Source: an uncultured Gammaproteobacteria bacterium
GTDB taxonomy: Bacteria; Pseudomonadota; Gammaproteobacteria; GCA-001735895
Assembly: GCA_913061315.1 (NCBI GenBank)
Contig: CAJXUC010000027.1
Coordinates: 1-42,617 of the forward strand
DNA: 42,617 nt
Direction of reading: 5' to 3'
Within the stretch, counting starts at the first letter, position 1, and each line of letters opens with the position of its first letter. The notes beneath the pieces are model-generated. The model worked only from the letters and a program-made list of their open reading frames with translations, did not search any database and was not told the origin of the DNA. Positions 8,214 through 17,770 of this stretch are shown here, in pieces. A program made the position numbers and the translations under genes.

Positions 8214-9750
8214 TTCCATACTGTCTGTTTTTCTGATAAGACTGCCTTTTCCATTGTTGCTTTTGTTCAGTATGCTGCTAGGCGCTTTAATGCCATTGGC
8301 CTTTGCCCCTTTTTTCGTCTGGCCTTTGGCCATTATTTTGCCCGCAATTTTGCTTGTGTTGGCCGACTCGAGGGGTACTCATAAGCAGGTTATTCTGACT
8401 GGATTTGGCTTCGGTTTAGGCTATTTTGGGTTTGGCGTTTACTGGATATATAACAGTCTGCATGACTTTGGAATGGCACCGCCTATTGTTGCAGGCGCCA
8501 TTACTGCACTAATGATAGTGACTCTGTCTGTATTCCCTGCCTTAACATTGTTCGCTTGGCAATCGATACAACGTCGAATAGGGTGGAAGTCAATCTGGCT
8601 AGTCCCCATTCTTTGGTTTGCCTTCGAATGGCTTCGAGGCTGGGTTTTAACTGGGATGCCCTGGTTAAGTTTGGGTTATGCATTGGGTGAATCTCCGCTG
8701 GCTGGTTTTGCGCCGTTGATGGGTGTTTTTGGATTGAGTGCAATCAGTATGCTGGTTTCAGTCGCTCTGATTCAGCTGTTTTATTATAAATGTTATCGTT
8801 TGGCTTCCCTTGTCGTTGTAGTGCTGGTGTTTTCGCTTGGTTCTGGTTTGCAGCCTATAGAATGGACCGAACAACAGCCAAAATCCCTTGATGTCACCAT
8901 CGTGCAGGGCAATATACCTCAGGAAATGAAGTGGCAATCTGATCAACGCCAGAACATTTTCAATACTTATTGGAATGAAACAATCAAACATTGGAGTAGT
9001 GACCTCATCGTCTGGCCAGAGACGGCTCTGCCAGGGCAATTTGAAAATATTAGCCAAAGCACTCTTAACTTCCTTTCAAAAGAAGCGGCAGCGAAAGATA
9101 GTTATATTCTGACAGGGCTGATGATGTCGGACAAAATTAACCGCAAATTCCATAATAGTATGATGATGCTGGGAGGGGATTCGGACGAAAGCGAAAGGGT
9201 TTATCATAAACGTCACCTGGTTTTGTTTGGCGAATATTACCCCATGCGCTGGCTAATGGATTTAATGAGTCATTGGATTAATATTCCCTATTCTGATCTT
9301 CAGGCTGGACCTGATAAACAGCCATTAATGAAAGCTAAAGGTGTTTTTTTAGGTCTTTCCATTTGTTTTGAAGACGCCTTTAGTCGTGACATTATGCTGT
9401 CCATTCCACAGGCTAATCTCTTGGTGAATGCGAGTAATGATGCTTGGTTTGGTGACTCATTGGCGCCACATCAGCATCTACAAATGGCTCAAATGAGATC
9501 GCTCGAAACGGGCAGAGCTATGGTGCGATCAACCAACACGGGTATTAGTGCCTTTATTGACTTCAAGGGTCAAATCATTCAACAGACTGAACAATTCAAG
9601 ACTCTATCAATCACCCAAACAATGAACGGTCGAACGGGCACAACCCCCTTCTACTACTTTGCTCAAGTGCAGCATTGGATAGCCGCTTTAATTTTGATTA
9701 TTTTGTTGGTGGGTTGGTTTAAAACGCGCCATGAAAAAACCACTATATAG
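8200..9750 (+). CDS. lnt: apolipoprotein N-acyltransferase
   Basis: Inner-membrane enzyme that adds the third acyl chain to the N-terminal cysteine of lipoproteins. The N-terminal half is a set of about seven hydrophobic segments (to about residue 215), with a nitrilase-fold periplasmic domain after it. The catalytic triad is visible: Glu in IVWPETALPG, Lys in YHKRHLVLFGE, Cys in LSICFEDAF (E275, K338, C390 if counted from TTG 8197). ATG 8200 is preferred, six bases after AGG at 8191-8193. It overlaps corC by 14 bases, which suggests coupling. It acts in the same envelope route as lptE downstream, itself a lipoprotein. Confidence 0.96.
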   Translation: MTVASSILSVFLIRLPFPLLLLFSMLLGALMPLAFAPFFVWPLAIILPAILLVLADSRGTHKQVILTGFGFGLGYFGFGVYWIYNSLHDFGMAPPIVAGAITALMIVTLSVFPALTLFAWQSIQRRIGWKSIWLVPILWFAFEWLRGWVLTGMPWLSLGYALGESPLAGFAPLMGVFGLSAISMLVSVALIQLFYYKCYRLASLVVVVLVFSLGSGLQPIEWTEQQPKSLDVTIVQGNIPQEMKWQSDQRQNIFNTYWNETIKHWSSDLIVWPETALPGQFENISQSTLNFLSKEAAAKDSYILTGLMMSDKINRKFHNSMMMLGGDSDESERVYHKRHLVLFGEYYPMRWLMDLMSHWINIPYSDLQAGPDKQPLMKAKGVFLGLSICFEDAFSRDIMLSIPQANLLVNASNDAWFGDSLAPHQHLQMAQMRSLETGRAMVRSTNTGISAFIDFKGQIIQQTEQFKTLSITQTMNGRTGTTPFYYFAQVQHWIAALILIILLVGWFKTRHEKTTI

Positions 9751-9845
9751 GTTTCAGTTAACGGTGCAGTCAGGTATCCTTTCAAAAATTTAAAATAAGC
9801 CTATTTAAGTACGCTACTCTAAAAGCACTCAACGAAAATACCTTT

Positions 9846-12311
9846 ATGGATCAGCAATACGACCCCAAGTTACTCGAAGCACAGGCTCAAAAATTATGGT
9901 CTGACGAAGGCCATTTCGAAGTACACGAAGACCCAGTTAAAGAAAGTTACTATTGTCTATCGATGTTTCCCTATCCAAGTGGCAAGCTCCATATGGGGCA
10001 TGTACGTAACTACACGATAGGCGACGTCATTTCTCGTTACCAACGCATGTTAGGAAAAAATGTATTACAACCCATGGGTTGGGATGCGTTTGGTCTACCC
10101 GCAGAAAATGCAGCAATCAAAAACAAGGTACCACCGGCAAAGTGGACTTATGAAAACATTGATTACATGCGCGGCCAATTAAAGCGACTAGGGTTTGGTT
10201 ACGACTGGAGCCGCGAGCTCGCTACTTGTAAGCCGGACTACTACCGTTGGGAGCAATGGTTTTTCACGCGTTTAATGGAAAAAGGCATCGCTTATAAAAA
10301 AACGGCACCAGTCAATTGGTGTCCTCATGACCAAACGGTACTGGCTAATGAGCAGGTAGTTGATGGCTGCTGTTGGCGTTGTGATACGCCCGTAGAGCGA
10401 CGAGAGCTATCGCAATGGTTTTTAAAAATAACCGATTACGCAGACCAGCTTCTGGATGATTTAGATACGGTTGATTGGCCGGAACAAGTTAAGACGATGC
10501 AGCGAAACTGGATTGGTCGATCTGAAGGCATGGAAATTGAATTTGAGGTGCCGGGCCACGAGGCACTAAGCGTTTACACCACGCGCCCAGACACTCTATA
10601 TGGTGCTACTTTCATGGCCATTGCAGCGGAGCACCCGTTAGCGCTAAAAGCTGCCGAGACAAACACTGATATTGCTAAGTTTGTGATTGATTGCAAAACA
10701 ACCAACACAGCGGAAGCCGCACTTGAAAAAATGGAAAAGCGCGGCATTGCTCTCGATATCAATGCGGTGAATCCCGTTAATGGCGAGCCCATGCCAATAT
10801 GGATCGCCAACTTTGTACTCATGGGTTATGGCACCGGTGCCATCATGTCTGTTCCCGCACACGATCAGCGTGACTGGGAATTTGCTCTCAAATATAACAT
10901 TGAAATAAAACAAGTCATTGCGCCTCTCGATGCGGCAGCTATCGATGGTGCTGAAGTAGACCTCAAGCTTGGAGCATTTATTACCAAAGAAGGTGTTTGC
11001 TGTAATTCAGGTGAATTGAACGGGCTCGATTTTAAAGCCGCATTTGACAAAATTGCTGATCAGCTCGAAAAACAAAATAAAGGAAAACGTCAGGTTAACT
11101 TTCGACTTCGTGACTGGGGTGTTTCACGTCAACGCTACTGGGGCACGCCAATACCCATTATCAACTGCGATGATTGTGGTGCCGTGCCAGTGCCAGAGAT
11201 AGATCTACCTGTTGTGTTGCCGGAAGATATCGAATTCGTGGGGATAGGATCTCCGATTAAGTCGATGGACTCCTTCAAAAAAACAACCTGTCCTAGTTGT
11301 GGAAAGCCGGCTGAACGCGAAACTGATACCTTCGATACTTTTATGGAGTCGTCTTGGTATTACAGCCGTTACGCTTGCCCTGGTCAGGACCAAGCCATGC
11401 TTGACGCCCGCGCTGATTACTGGGCACCCGTTGACTATTATATCGGCGGTATCGAACACGCCATTCTACATTTGTTATATGCCCGTTTTTATCACAAACT
11501 GATGCGCGACGAAGGATTGATCAACTCAGACGAGCCTTTCAAGCGATTATTAACGCAAGGTATGGTATTAAAAGATGGCAGTAAAATGTCTAAGTCGAAA
11601 GGTAATACGGTTGATCCGCAGGCATTAATTGACCGCTTTGGTGCCGATACCGTACGCCTGTTTATCATGTTTGCAGCACCACCTGAGCAATCGCTAGAAT
11701 GGGCCGATGCGGGAGTTGAAGGCGCGCATCGATTTTTAAAACGTCTTTGGGCGGGTATTCACGAGCACACTGAACATAAAGTAGCGCTAACCCCAATGGT
11801 TAGCGCCGACTTAAACGAAGCTCAGAAGGTTATGCGTTATAAACTGCACGAAACCATAAAAAAAGTCAGCGATGACTATGGCCGTCGATTGACATTCAAC
11901 ACCGCAATTGCAGCCAATATGGAACTCCTTAATACAGTGGTTAAATTTAGCGATGACTCGTCCATAGGCCACAACATTAAACAGGAGGTTTACGATAATA
12001 TGGTGCTAATGCTGTCTCCGATTATTCCTCACTTGAGCCACCAATTATGGAAAGAGCTAGGGCACGAGGACATTATTCTCGATGCCGTTTGGCCGCAGTT
12101 GGATGAGACGGCACTGGTGCAGGATAGTATTGAAATGGTGATTCAAGTAAACGGCAAGCTTCGCGCAAAAATTCAAGTCAGTGCCGATGCTGATAAAGCC
12201 AGTTGCGAATCCATGGCCGTTGGCAATGAACAAGTTAAAAAGTTTATTGGAGACCAACCAATCAGGAAAGTCATCGTTGTCCCGAAGAAACTAGTTAATA
12301 TAGTAATATGA
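9846..12311 (+). CDS. leuS: leucyl-tRNA synthetase
   Basis: Class I synthetase that charges tRNA-Leu. The 821 residues are slightly short for the bacterial form (E. coli about 860). HIGH is present as HMGH at residues 49-52 in [18 protein letters not shown] is at 580-584 in [13 protein letters not shown]. The CP1 editing domain contains [20 protein letters not shown], and the catalytic-core segments [16 protein letters not shown] and SSWYYSRY are intact. Cysteine pairs (CDDCG and CPSCG) form a zinc-binding insertion. It is separated from lnt by 95 bases and followed by lptE after 25 bases. Confidence 0.98.
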   Translation: MDQQYDPKLLEAQAQKLWSDEGHFEVHEDPVKESYYCLSMFPYPSGKLHMGHVRNYTIGDVISRYQRMLGKNVLQPMGWDAFGLPAENAAIKNKVPPAKWTYENIDYMRGQLKRLGFGYDWSRELATCKPDYYRWEQWFFTRLMEKGIAYKKTAPVNWCPHDQTVLANEQVVDGCCWRCDTPVERRELSQWFLKITDYADQLLDDLDTVDWPEQVKTMQRNWIGRSEGMEIEFEVPGHEALSVYTTRPDTLYGATFMAIAAEHPLALKAAETNTDIAKFVIDCKTTNTAEAALEKMEKRGIALDINAVNPVNGEPMPIWIANFVLMGYGTGAIMSVPAHDQRDWEFALKYNIEIKQVIAPLDAAAIDGAEVDLKLGAFITKEGVCCNSGELNGLDFKAAFDKIADQLEKQNKGKRQVNFRLRDWGVSRQRYWGTPIPIINCDDCGAVPVPEIDLPVVLPEDIEFVGIGSPIKSMDSFKKTTCPSCGKPAERETDTFDTFMESSWYYSRYACPGQDQAMLDARADYWAPVDYYIGGIEHAILHLLYARFYHKLMRDEGLINSDEPFKRLLTQGMVLKDGSKMSKSKGNTVDPQALIDRFGADTVRLFIMFAAPPEQSLEWADAGVEGAHRFLKRLWAGIHEHTEHKVALTPMVSADLNEAQKVMRYKLHETIKKVSDDYGRRLTFNTAIAANMELLNTVVKFSDDSSIGHNIKQEVYDNMVLMLSPIIPHLSHQLWKELGHEDIILDAVWPQLDETALVQDSIEMVIQVNGKLRAKIQVSADADKASCESMAVGNEQVKKFIGDQPIRKVIVVPKKLVNIVI

Positions 12312-12336
12312 GGCACAGCCTGACTCAGGGTTTAAT

Positions 12337-12825
12337 ATGAAAAAACTTCGGCTAATGGTAATACTAACGCTTATTAGTTTTATTTCTGCCTGTGGTTTTC
12401 AGTTACGAGGTGCATCAAGTTTACCTGACACGATGACTCAATTGTGGTTGATCGATGATGGCCTTAATGCCGATCAAATCAGGCTGCTGAGTGAGATGTT
12501 AGTCAAAGCGGGTGCAAAGCTACAACTGAGTGACGCCAATGATCCAGTGCAACTCAGGGTTAAAATAATCAGTTTGGCGGAGCGTAACTTGGCTGACAGT
12601 GCCGGAACTGGTAAGACACTTGTACAGATTTCTAAACAACTCAGTTTTAGCGTGAAAAGGCCAACAGATGTCTCGGCATTACAGATAAAAATGATAGAGC
12701 GCCAAATGAATATAGAGCAAGACAGTAATAATTTGTTGGGAACTGAGTTAGAGAAGGTCAGCGCAGAAAAGACATTAGATCAAACATTATTTAGTCAGTT
12801 AATTTCTCAGCTTAAAAGGTTGTAA
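12337..12825 (+). CDS. lptE: LPS-assembly lipoprotein LptE
   Basis: Outer-membrane lipoprotein that plugs the LptD barrel during LPS insertion. The 162 residues start with a lipoprotein signal peptide ending ISAC, with lipidated Cys19 followed by GFQLRG, the hallmark of LptE. The rest has the short alternating strand pattern of the family. It sits directly after leuS, as usual. Here holA does not follow: a 4.7 kb block plus an intergenic RNA region comes first, which breaks the common lptE-holA adjacency. Confidence 0.93.
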   Translation: MKKLRLMVILTLISFISACGFQLRGASSLPDTMTQLWLIDDGLNADQIRLLSEMLVKAGAKLQLSDANDPVQLRVKIISLAERNLADSAGTGKTLVQISKQLSFSVKRPTDVSALQIKMIERQMNIEQDSNNLLGTELEKVSAEKTLDQTLFSQLISQLKRL

Positions 12826-12976
12826 TATGTCGTAAAAGCAGTATATTCGAAATTTTCTCTTCCGTTAAAAAGGGCTATACTGAACTCAGAATTTAAATTG
12901 ATACTGATCTCACCTTTAGACTAATAGAGAATTAACTTAAAAATACAAATTTCTACCCCCGGGCGAACTTATCTTG

Positions 12977-13609
12977 ATGGCACCGCAGCGCAACCCATTA
13001 TTCTGGATCGGACTGGCTATTGCCGGACTCATATTATTTATATTTTTTGGTGCTAATAGAAATGGTCTTAGTGGAATGGGTTCTGAGCAGTCCGGCTCTG
13101 TTATGAGTAGCTCAGAGCTAGCCCAAGATCTAAACGGAGTTGCGCCTGAAAAAACGGCCTTTTCACCGTCAACTTCATTAGACAATAACAGCGCTATAAA
13201 TCGTAATTTGCCCACCCCACCAGGTATGGGCGCCAGGAAAGCAATACAAGCGGCTCGCAAAACTGGGAAGCCATACGCATTGGTTGAAATTTTTAATCAA
13301 GCAAAAATCTACCAAGAAGAGGGCAGTTTAGCTGATGCGCACCTGCTTTTTTTCTTTAGTGCCAGAGAAGGTCATCTCGACTCAATTATGCAAATGGCGC
13401 TTATGTCTGATCCCACTCAATTTCGTGCAGATATCAGTTTACTTGATCAGGCCGATCCTGTGCAGTCCTTTAAGTGGTATCAAAAAGCAGCGCTGTCCGG
13501 TTATCAACCAGCTATCGACAGTATAAAAAACCTGCGACAGTGGGCTTTGGACGAGTCTAAAGCAGGCAATCCTCTTGCTCGTCAATCCCTGTTAAATTTA
13601 AAAGAATAA
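12977..13609 (+). CDS. membrane-anchored Sel1-like repeat protein
   Basis: First gene of the accessory block. About 210 residues, with one N-terminal transmembrane segment (roughly residues 9-26), a Ser/Asn-rich linker (about 30-85) and a helical C-terminal part with Sel1-like features: AHLLFFFSAREGHLDSIMQMALM, and QSFKWYQKAALSGYQPAIDSI. Probably a bitopic inner-membrane protein with the repeats in the periplasm, a scaffold type of fold. Function unknown. ATG 12977 is chosen over TTG 12974; no clear ribosome binding site is visible. The vWA gene follows after 23 bases, so the two probably share a transcript. No terminator was seen after lptE, and a TATACT at 12876-12881 has no convincing -35. 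Confidence 0.7.
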   Translation: MAPQRNPLFWIGLAIAGLILFIFFGANRNGLSGMGSEQSGSVMSSSELAQDLNGVAPEKTAFSPSTSLDNNSAINRNLPTPPGMGARKAIQAARKTGKPYALVEIFNQAKIYQEEGSLADAHLLFFFSAREGHLDSIMQMALMSDPTQFRADISLLDQADPVQSFKWYQKAALSGYQPAIDSIKNLRQWALDESKAGNPLARQSLLNLKE

Positions 13610-13632
13610 CCATCGGATATCAAGGTCATTTA

Positions 13633-15588
13633 ATGATAAGTTTAATTAAAATATTGTTTTCTGGGCTGGTTTTGTTTTATAGCAATACCGTTTTTTCTGC
13701 CGAAATTCCCTTACTAATGGAGGGTAAAAATACCCTTTATCAACGAGTGTTAAGTACGCCAGATGCTCGACTCTTCGAATCACCAGATGAATCGGTTTCC
13801 TCTAGTGAGATTGTGCCATTTAGTGTTCTTTATGTTTATCAAAAAAAACAGGGTTGGATCAAGGTAGGGTACGGTAGCTTTGGTGGTACAGCTGGCTGGG
13901 TTAAACAGGCAAAAACCATAATCTGGAACCAGGCGCTGACAGTATCATTTAAAGATCCACAGAACATTCAACGGGTAATGTTGTTTGATAAAAAAGAGGA
14001 TTTACAGGTTCTGGTCAATGATTATGACAAAGAGGCTTATCAGGCGCTATACAAGTCAGCAGTCAAAGGCGATGTAGGTCAAGATTTCCCCGTAATTGCA
14101 ATTCAACCTGAAGCGCATATAGACATTCTAAAAGATTTTTATCTTGTGCCAATCAAGCAGCATGAAGATGTTTATCTAGGCAACGAACAGGCCAGATTAC
14201 TTGAGATAGCCAGTGTACCGCTTCAAGATGAGGCTAGTCGTGCGAATACAACGATGGTGAATCAAAAATCTCGCAGTTATCGAAGTGGAATTCATTTTGT
14301 AATTGATTCCACTACGTCGATGGGACCTTACATTGACCGCACCCGTGAAGCTGTTGCTAAGGTTTATTCTGCGATTGAGAAGCAAGGCTTGAATAACCAA
14401 GTGAGCTTTGGTTTAACCGCCTATCGGGACAACATCGATCAGGTGCCAGAATTAGAGTATTTGGTCCGGCCTTATGTCAGTCTTGAGCAAGGCACGGATG
14501 TTAAACAATTTTTTAATCATGTCAATGAGTTAAGTCCCTCAGAAGTGTCCAGTCGAGACTTTAGAGAAGACGCCTATGCCGGAATAAAGTCAGCCATTGA
14601 AAGCACTGATTGGAATGAATTTGATGCCCGTTACGTGGTATTGATTACCGATGCTGGACCGAGAGAAAGCCATGACTCCCTTGGCTCTACTCGTCTCAGT
14701 GCGCAAGCTTTAAGGCAGTTGGCTTACGATAAAGGTGTTTCGATTTGGGTTTTGCATTTGCGGGCTCAGTCCTCTGTTGCAAACCATGAAAAGACAGAAA
14801 GTCTTTATAAAGAGCTTTCTTATTATCCGGGTATCGGTGACTTTTACTATGGCGTTCGGCTTGCAGAAGTGGATGAATTTGGTACTGTATTGGAGGTGCT
14901 CGCTAATCAGATAACACAACAAGTGCTTGCTACAACCAACGGTGTACCCCCAATTCCGTTGCGTGAAGCAACTGAAGCTAGTACTGATGAATCACCATCT
15001 CAGCTATCTCAATTGCAAAACCGTGTTGCAAAGTTAGGTAATGCCTTGCGCATGCGCTATTTACTAAAAGAATCAGGAAAGCCACTGCCTACCGTATTTA
15101 ATGCCTGGATGGTTGATAAGGACTTTGAAAATCCCGAACGTTCTACAGTTGATGTCCGTGTGCTCCTCACTAGAGATCAATTGAGTGATTTGAAAAGTGT
15201 CATGCAACAGGTTTTGGAGCTAGCTGAAGAGGGAGTCCTTAGCCCTAAAAACTTTATAGAAGATTTAAAAAGCTTAGCTGCAACAGTTAGCCTCGATCCA
15301 TCAGCCGTTGCTAACAGTACATCGGGCTCAGGTGCCAATTTGGCTGACATGGGTTATATGCGTGAATATATTGAAGACTTACCTTATACCGGTGAAGTGA
15401 TGAACCTTACCCTAGAAAGCTGGGAAGCTTGGTCAGCTAAGGTTCAGATAGAATTTATGCATCGATTAGAAAGTAAAATCACCTACTACCAAGCTTTGCA
15501 CGATCACACGGATCTTTGGGTAACGCCAGGTGGAGGATCCGTTAACGGAAACTCGGTTTTTCCTGTGTCGCTTGATCTTTTACCCTGA
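13633..15588 (+). CDS. exported vWA protein resembling the PpkA periplasmic region
   Basis: The 651-residue protein has a signal peptide (about 1-22, ...NTVFSA). Next comes a small SH3-like/bacterial domain (about 30-100: LLMEGKNTLYQRVL, SVLYVYQKKQGWIKVG, GTAGWVK). A von Willebrand A domain follows (about 217-425) with a MIDAS motif D225-S-T-T-S229 and D340 in VVLITDAGPRES. The C-terminal region ends ...FPVSLDLLP. This order and the wording of the N- and C-terminal stretches look like the periplasmic half of PpkA, the Thr kinase that controls type VI secretion in Pseudomonas; this comparison is from memory. No kinase domain is encoded here: the signal peptide replaces it. The two following genes resemble TagT and TagS, PpkA's partners. 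It may sense or bind an envelope ligand through the metal site (inference). Confidence 0.75.
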   Translation: MISLIKILFSGLVLFYSNTVFSAEIPLLMEGKNTLYQRVLSTPDARLFESPDESVSSSEIVPFSVLYVYQKKQGWIKVGYGSFGGTAGWVKQAKTIIWNQALTVSFKDPQNIQRVMLFDKKEDLQVLVNDYDKEAYQALYKSAVKGDVGQDFPVIAIQPEAHIDILKDFYLVPIKQHEDVYLGNEQARLLEIASVPLQDEASRANTTMVNQKSRSYRSGIHFVIDSTTSMGPYIDRTREAVAKVYSAIEKQGLNNQVSFGLTAYRDNIDQVPELEYLVRPYVSLEQGTDVKQFFNHVNELSPSEVSSRDFREDAYAGIKSAIESTDWNEFDARYVVLITDAGPRESHDSLGSTRLSAQALRQLAYDKGVSIWVLHLRAQSSVANHEKTESLYKELSYYPGIGDFYYGVRLAEVDEFGTVLEVLANQITQQVLATTNGVPPIPLREATEASTDESPSQLSQLQNRVAKLGNALRMRYLLKESGKPLPTVFNAWMVDKDFENPERSTVDVRVLLTRDQLSDLKSVMQQVLELAEEGVLSPKNFIEDLKSLAATVSLDPSAVANSTSGSGANLADMGYMREYIEDLPYTGEVMNLTLESWEAWSAKVQIEFMHRLESKITYYQALHDHTDLWVTPGGGSVNGNSVFPVSLDLLP

Positions 15589-15709
15589 TATGCCAAACAG
15601 AATTGTTTTAATGAGCATGTCCTAATAATCGTCATGTTCTTGATGCGTGCTTAATTTTTAATATTAGCTTTCATAACAAGAATCAATACCTAAAGAGTTT
15701 TAATCCTAA

Positions 15710-16435
15710 GTGTCAATCATCTATAGCCTGAAAAACGTTGTAAAAGAACGCATGGTTGAAAATGCCGGTTTTCGATTACTGGTTCCCAATCTTGAAATAC
15801 ATAAAGGTGAAAACATAGCGCTCATTGGGCACAGTGGTTGTGGTAAAAGCACACTGCTTGATATGCTTGCACTGATACTCCATCCCGACCAGGCTAAGCA
15901 ATTTAGCCTCGAAACTAATGATGGAGAGACAAACAATATTGATCATCTCTGGCAAAAGAAAAAGCGTGATCAACTGTCTGAAATTCGGCGTCTTAATATT
16001 GGGTATGTACTGCAATCAGGAGGTCTATTGCCGTATCTTACTGTGCGTGAAAACATCGAGCTGCCTCGTCGGCTGTTGAAACTAGCGGATGATGATTCGA
16101 TCAATTCAATTTCAAAAGTGCTAGGTATCCAGCGCCAACTCGATAAGTTGCCAGGATTGCTATCTGCGGGAGAAAGACAAAGAGTTGCTTTCGCCCGAGC
16201 CTTATCACACCGGCCGTCAATATTACTTGCGGATGAACCCACTGCGGCCTTAGACCCGATCACTGCACGTAAGATTATGGCGGTGGTAATGGAGCTAATT
16301 AAAGGGCTCAAAATAACCCTAATCACCTCAAGTCATGATTGGGCGCATGTCTATAAAATGGATTTACGCACACTTCACCAAGAAGCGGGTGCCGTAGAGA
16401 ATGGGCGTGTTTACCAATCACTTTTTCGAGACTAG
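15710..16435 (+). CDS. ABC transporter ATPase, TagT/LolD-MacB type
   Basis: Cytosolic nucleotide-binding subunit of 241 residues. Walker A is GHSGCGKST (40-48), the Q-loop Gln is near 102 (YVLQSGG), the signature is LSAGERQRV (151-159; LSAGE rather than LSGGQ), Walker B is ILLADEP (171-177), and the H-loop His is in TSSHDW. It belongs to the class whose permeases are FtsX-like and do mechanical or lipoprotein work rather than classical import. The start is GTG 15710 with a weak upstream site. The 121-base gap from the vWA gene could hold its own promoter. It pairs with the permease 30 bases downstream. LolD or MacB are alternatives, but the neighbour genes favour TagT-like. Confidence 0.82.
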   Translation: MSIIYSLKNVVKERMVENAGFRLLVPNLEIHKGENIALIGHSGCGKSTLLDMLALILHPDQAKQFSLETNDGETNNIDHLWQKKKRDQLSEIRRLNIGYVLQSGGLLPYLTVRENIELPRRLLKLADDDSINSISKVLGIQRQLDKLPGLLSAGERQRVAFARALSHRPSILLADEPTAALDPITARKIMAVVMELIKGLKITLITSSHDWAHVYKMDLRTLHQEAGAVENGRVYQSLFRD

Positions 16436-16465
16436 AGCTCAACTTAGAACTTTTTATTAACTATT

Positions 16466-17677
16466 ATGAGTCAACTGAATAATATTTTTCGATTGAGTTT
16501 CCGGGACTATAGCCACGAATGGCGTATGTCGGGTTGCTTTGTATTTGCATTGGCATCTGTGCTCGCACCCATGATGATTTTGTTTGGGTTAAAGTTTGGA
16601 ATAGTCAGTTCAATGATCTCAGGGTTGGTAGAAAACCCTGTCAATCGAGAAATCCGACCCATCGGCAGTGGCCATTACAGTGAGCAATGGGTCGAACAAT
16701 TCAGAGCCCGTCCACAAGTAGAGTTCATCATTCCTAAAACGCGTGCGTTAGCCGCCACCATTCAGCTAAAAAGCGAAACAGCCAAGCACATTCTTTCAAC
16801 TGAAATGATGGCAACAGCAATGGGTGATCCGTTACTCACAGAACTAAGTAGTGTACCCAAAGGTTATTTTGAAGTCATTTTGAGCAGAACCGCAGCGAGA
16901 AAGTTAAAAATAAAAAGAGGTGAGACAATCAACGCCAGTTTGGCCAGGCAGTTTAGGGGCAAACGCGAACGAGTGCATTTAACTCTGACCGTGATTGAAA
17001 TAGCTGAAGCAGCTGTGAGTAGTCGCAATATCGCCTTTGTTAATCTAGACTTGCTTCTTGCGACAGAACAATTTAAAGATGGACGAGCAGTGCCTGAACT
17101 CGACTGGCTAGGCGACACAGAGGATTTTGAAGCGCGTCAATATCCCTCTTTTAGGCTTTATGCTCGTTCAGTTTATGATGTTAATAGTCTGGTAACTGAT
17201 CTTCAAAAGCAGGGTGTTCGAGTCAAGGCCAACACGGATGAGATTTATACGGTGCAATCGATCGATCAAAACTTATCGATTATCTTCTGGATCATCGCCT
17301 GTGTTGGGGCAATTGGCTTTGCATTTTCTTTAGGGGCGAGTCTTTGGGCAAATGTAGACCGCAAAAAGAAAGACTTGAGTATCCTCAGATTGTTAGGCTT
17401 TAAAAGCAGTCATGTCGTGTTGTTTCCTGTTGTTCAATCTTGTCTTACTGGATTTTTGGGATGGTTATGTGCAGTGCTAATCTACTTGTTATTCGAACAG
17501 TTGATTAACCACTTTCTAGCACCAAGGTTGAATCTAGATCAAACTTTGTGTTTTTTGCTACCCGAACATTTTTTCTGGGCGTTAGGACTAACTATGGTAA
17601 CAGCCATACTGGCTGCTATTTTAGGTGGTTTTCGAGCGGCCAAAATTGAACCGTCAGATGGGATTAGAGGCATTTAA
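16466..17677 (+). CDS. FtsX-like ABC permease, TagS type
   Basis: The 403-residue inner-membrane protein has TM1 at about 22-47, a large periplasmic domain (about 50-268), and three more membrane segments near 270-297, 320-345 and 370-395. This is the four-TM MacB/FtsX/LolC layout. It starts with a cytosolic FRDYSHEWRMSGC stretch and ends FRAAKIEPSDGIRGI, as FtsX-like permeases do. The segment NPVNREIRPIGSGHYSEQW resembles TagS of the Pseudomonas type VI regulatory pathway from memory. It partners with the ATPase gene just upstream. The substrate or mechanical target is unknown. It is the last gene before the small-RNA region. Confidence 0.78.
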   Translation: MSQLNNIFRLSFRDYSHEWRMSGCFVFALASVLAPMMILFGLKFGIVSSMISGLVENPVNREIRPIGSGHYSEQWVEQFRARPQVEFIIPKTRALAATIQLKSETAKHILSTEMMATAMGDPLLTELSSVPKGYFEVILSRTAARKLKIKRGETINASLARQFRGKRERVHLTLTVIEIAEAAVSSRNIAFVNLDLLLATEQFKDGRAVPELDWLGDTEDFEARQYPSFRLYARSVYDVNSLVTDLQKQGVRVKANTDEIYTVQSIDQNLSIIFWIIACVGAIGFAFSLGASLWANVDRKKKDLSILRLLGFKSSHVVLFPVVQSCLTGFLGWLCAVLIYLLFEQLINHFLAPRLNLDQTLCFLLPEHFFWALGLTMVTAILAAILGGFRAAKIEPSDGIRGI

Positions 17678-17695
17678 AGTAGGTCATGCCTTACT
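17678..17695. promoter_or_regulatory. GacA/UvrY-box-like palindrome
   Basis: AGTAGG-N6-CTTACT, starting right after the permease stop codon. It compares with the GacA upstream activating sequence TGTAAG-N6-CTTACA with 9 of 12 positions alike, and is self-complementary except for one pair. It lies about 85 bases before the likely start of the GGA-rich RNA. The known Pseudomonas sites are often further upstream, so this is a suggestion only. Confidence 0.4.
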
Positions 17696-17760
17696 TTATA
17701 AAACGTATTAACTTACGTCACCTGCCTGTTTGAAGCTATAGCCATTCAATTCCTGGTTGC

Positions 17761-17766
17761 TATACT
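17761..17766 (+). promoter_or_regulatory. -10 element of the putative small RNA
   Basis: TATACT at the right distance (about 6 bases) before the first hairpin of the small RNA. No good -35 hexamer is seen 16-18 bases upstream, which would fit an activator-dependent promoter. Confidence 0.4.
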
Positions 17767-17770
17767 AATA

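Noticed and set aside
10574..11502. Several reading frames inside leuS on both strands
   Set aside because: They overlap a fully conserved leuS, have no ribosome binding sites and resemble no family; frame shadows.
12977..17677. A complete type VI secretion locus
   Set aside because: Only TagT/TagS-like and a kinase-less PpkA-like gene are present; no Tss, Hcp, VgrG or ClpV genes lie in the window.
15710..17677. LolCDE or MacAB transporter
   Set aside because: There is a single permease of 403 residues, the ATPase is separate from it (MacB is a fusion), no MacA-type adaptor is adjacent, and the vWA context points to TagST. Lol-like origin is kept as an alternative only.
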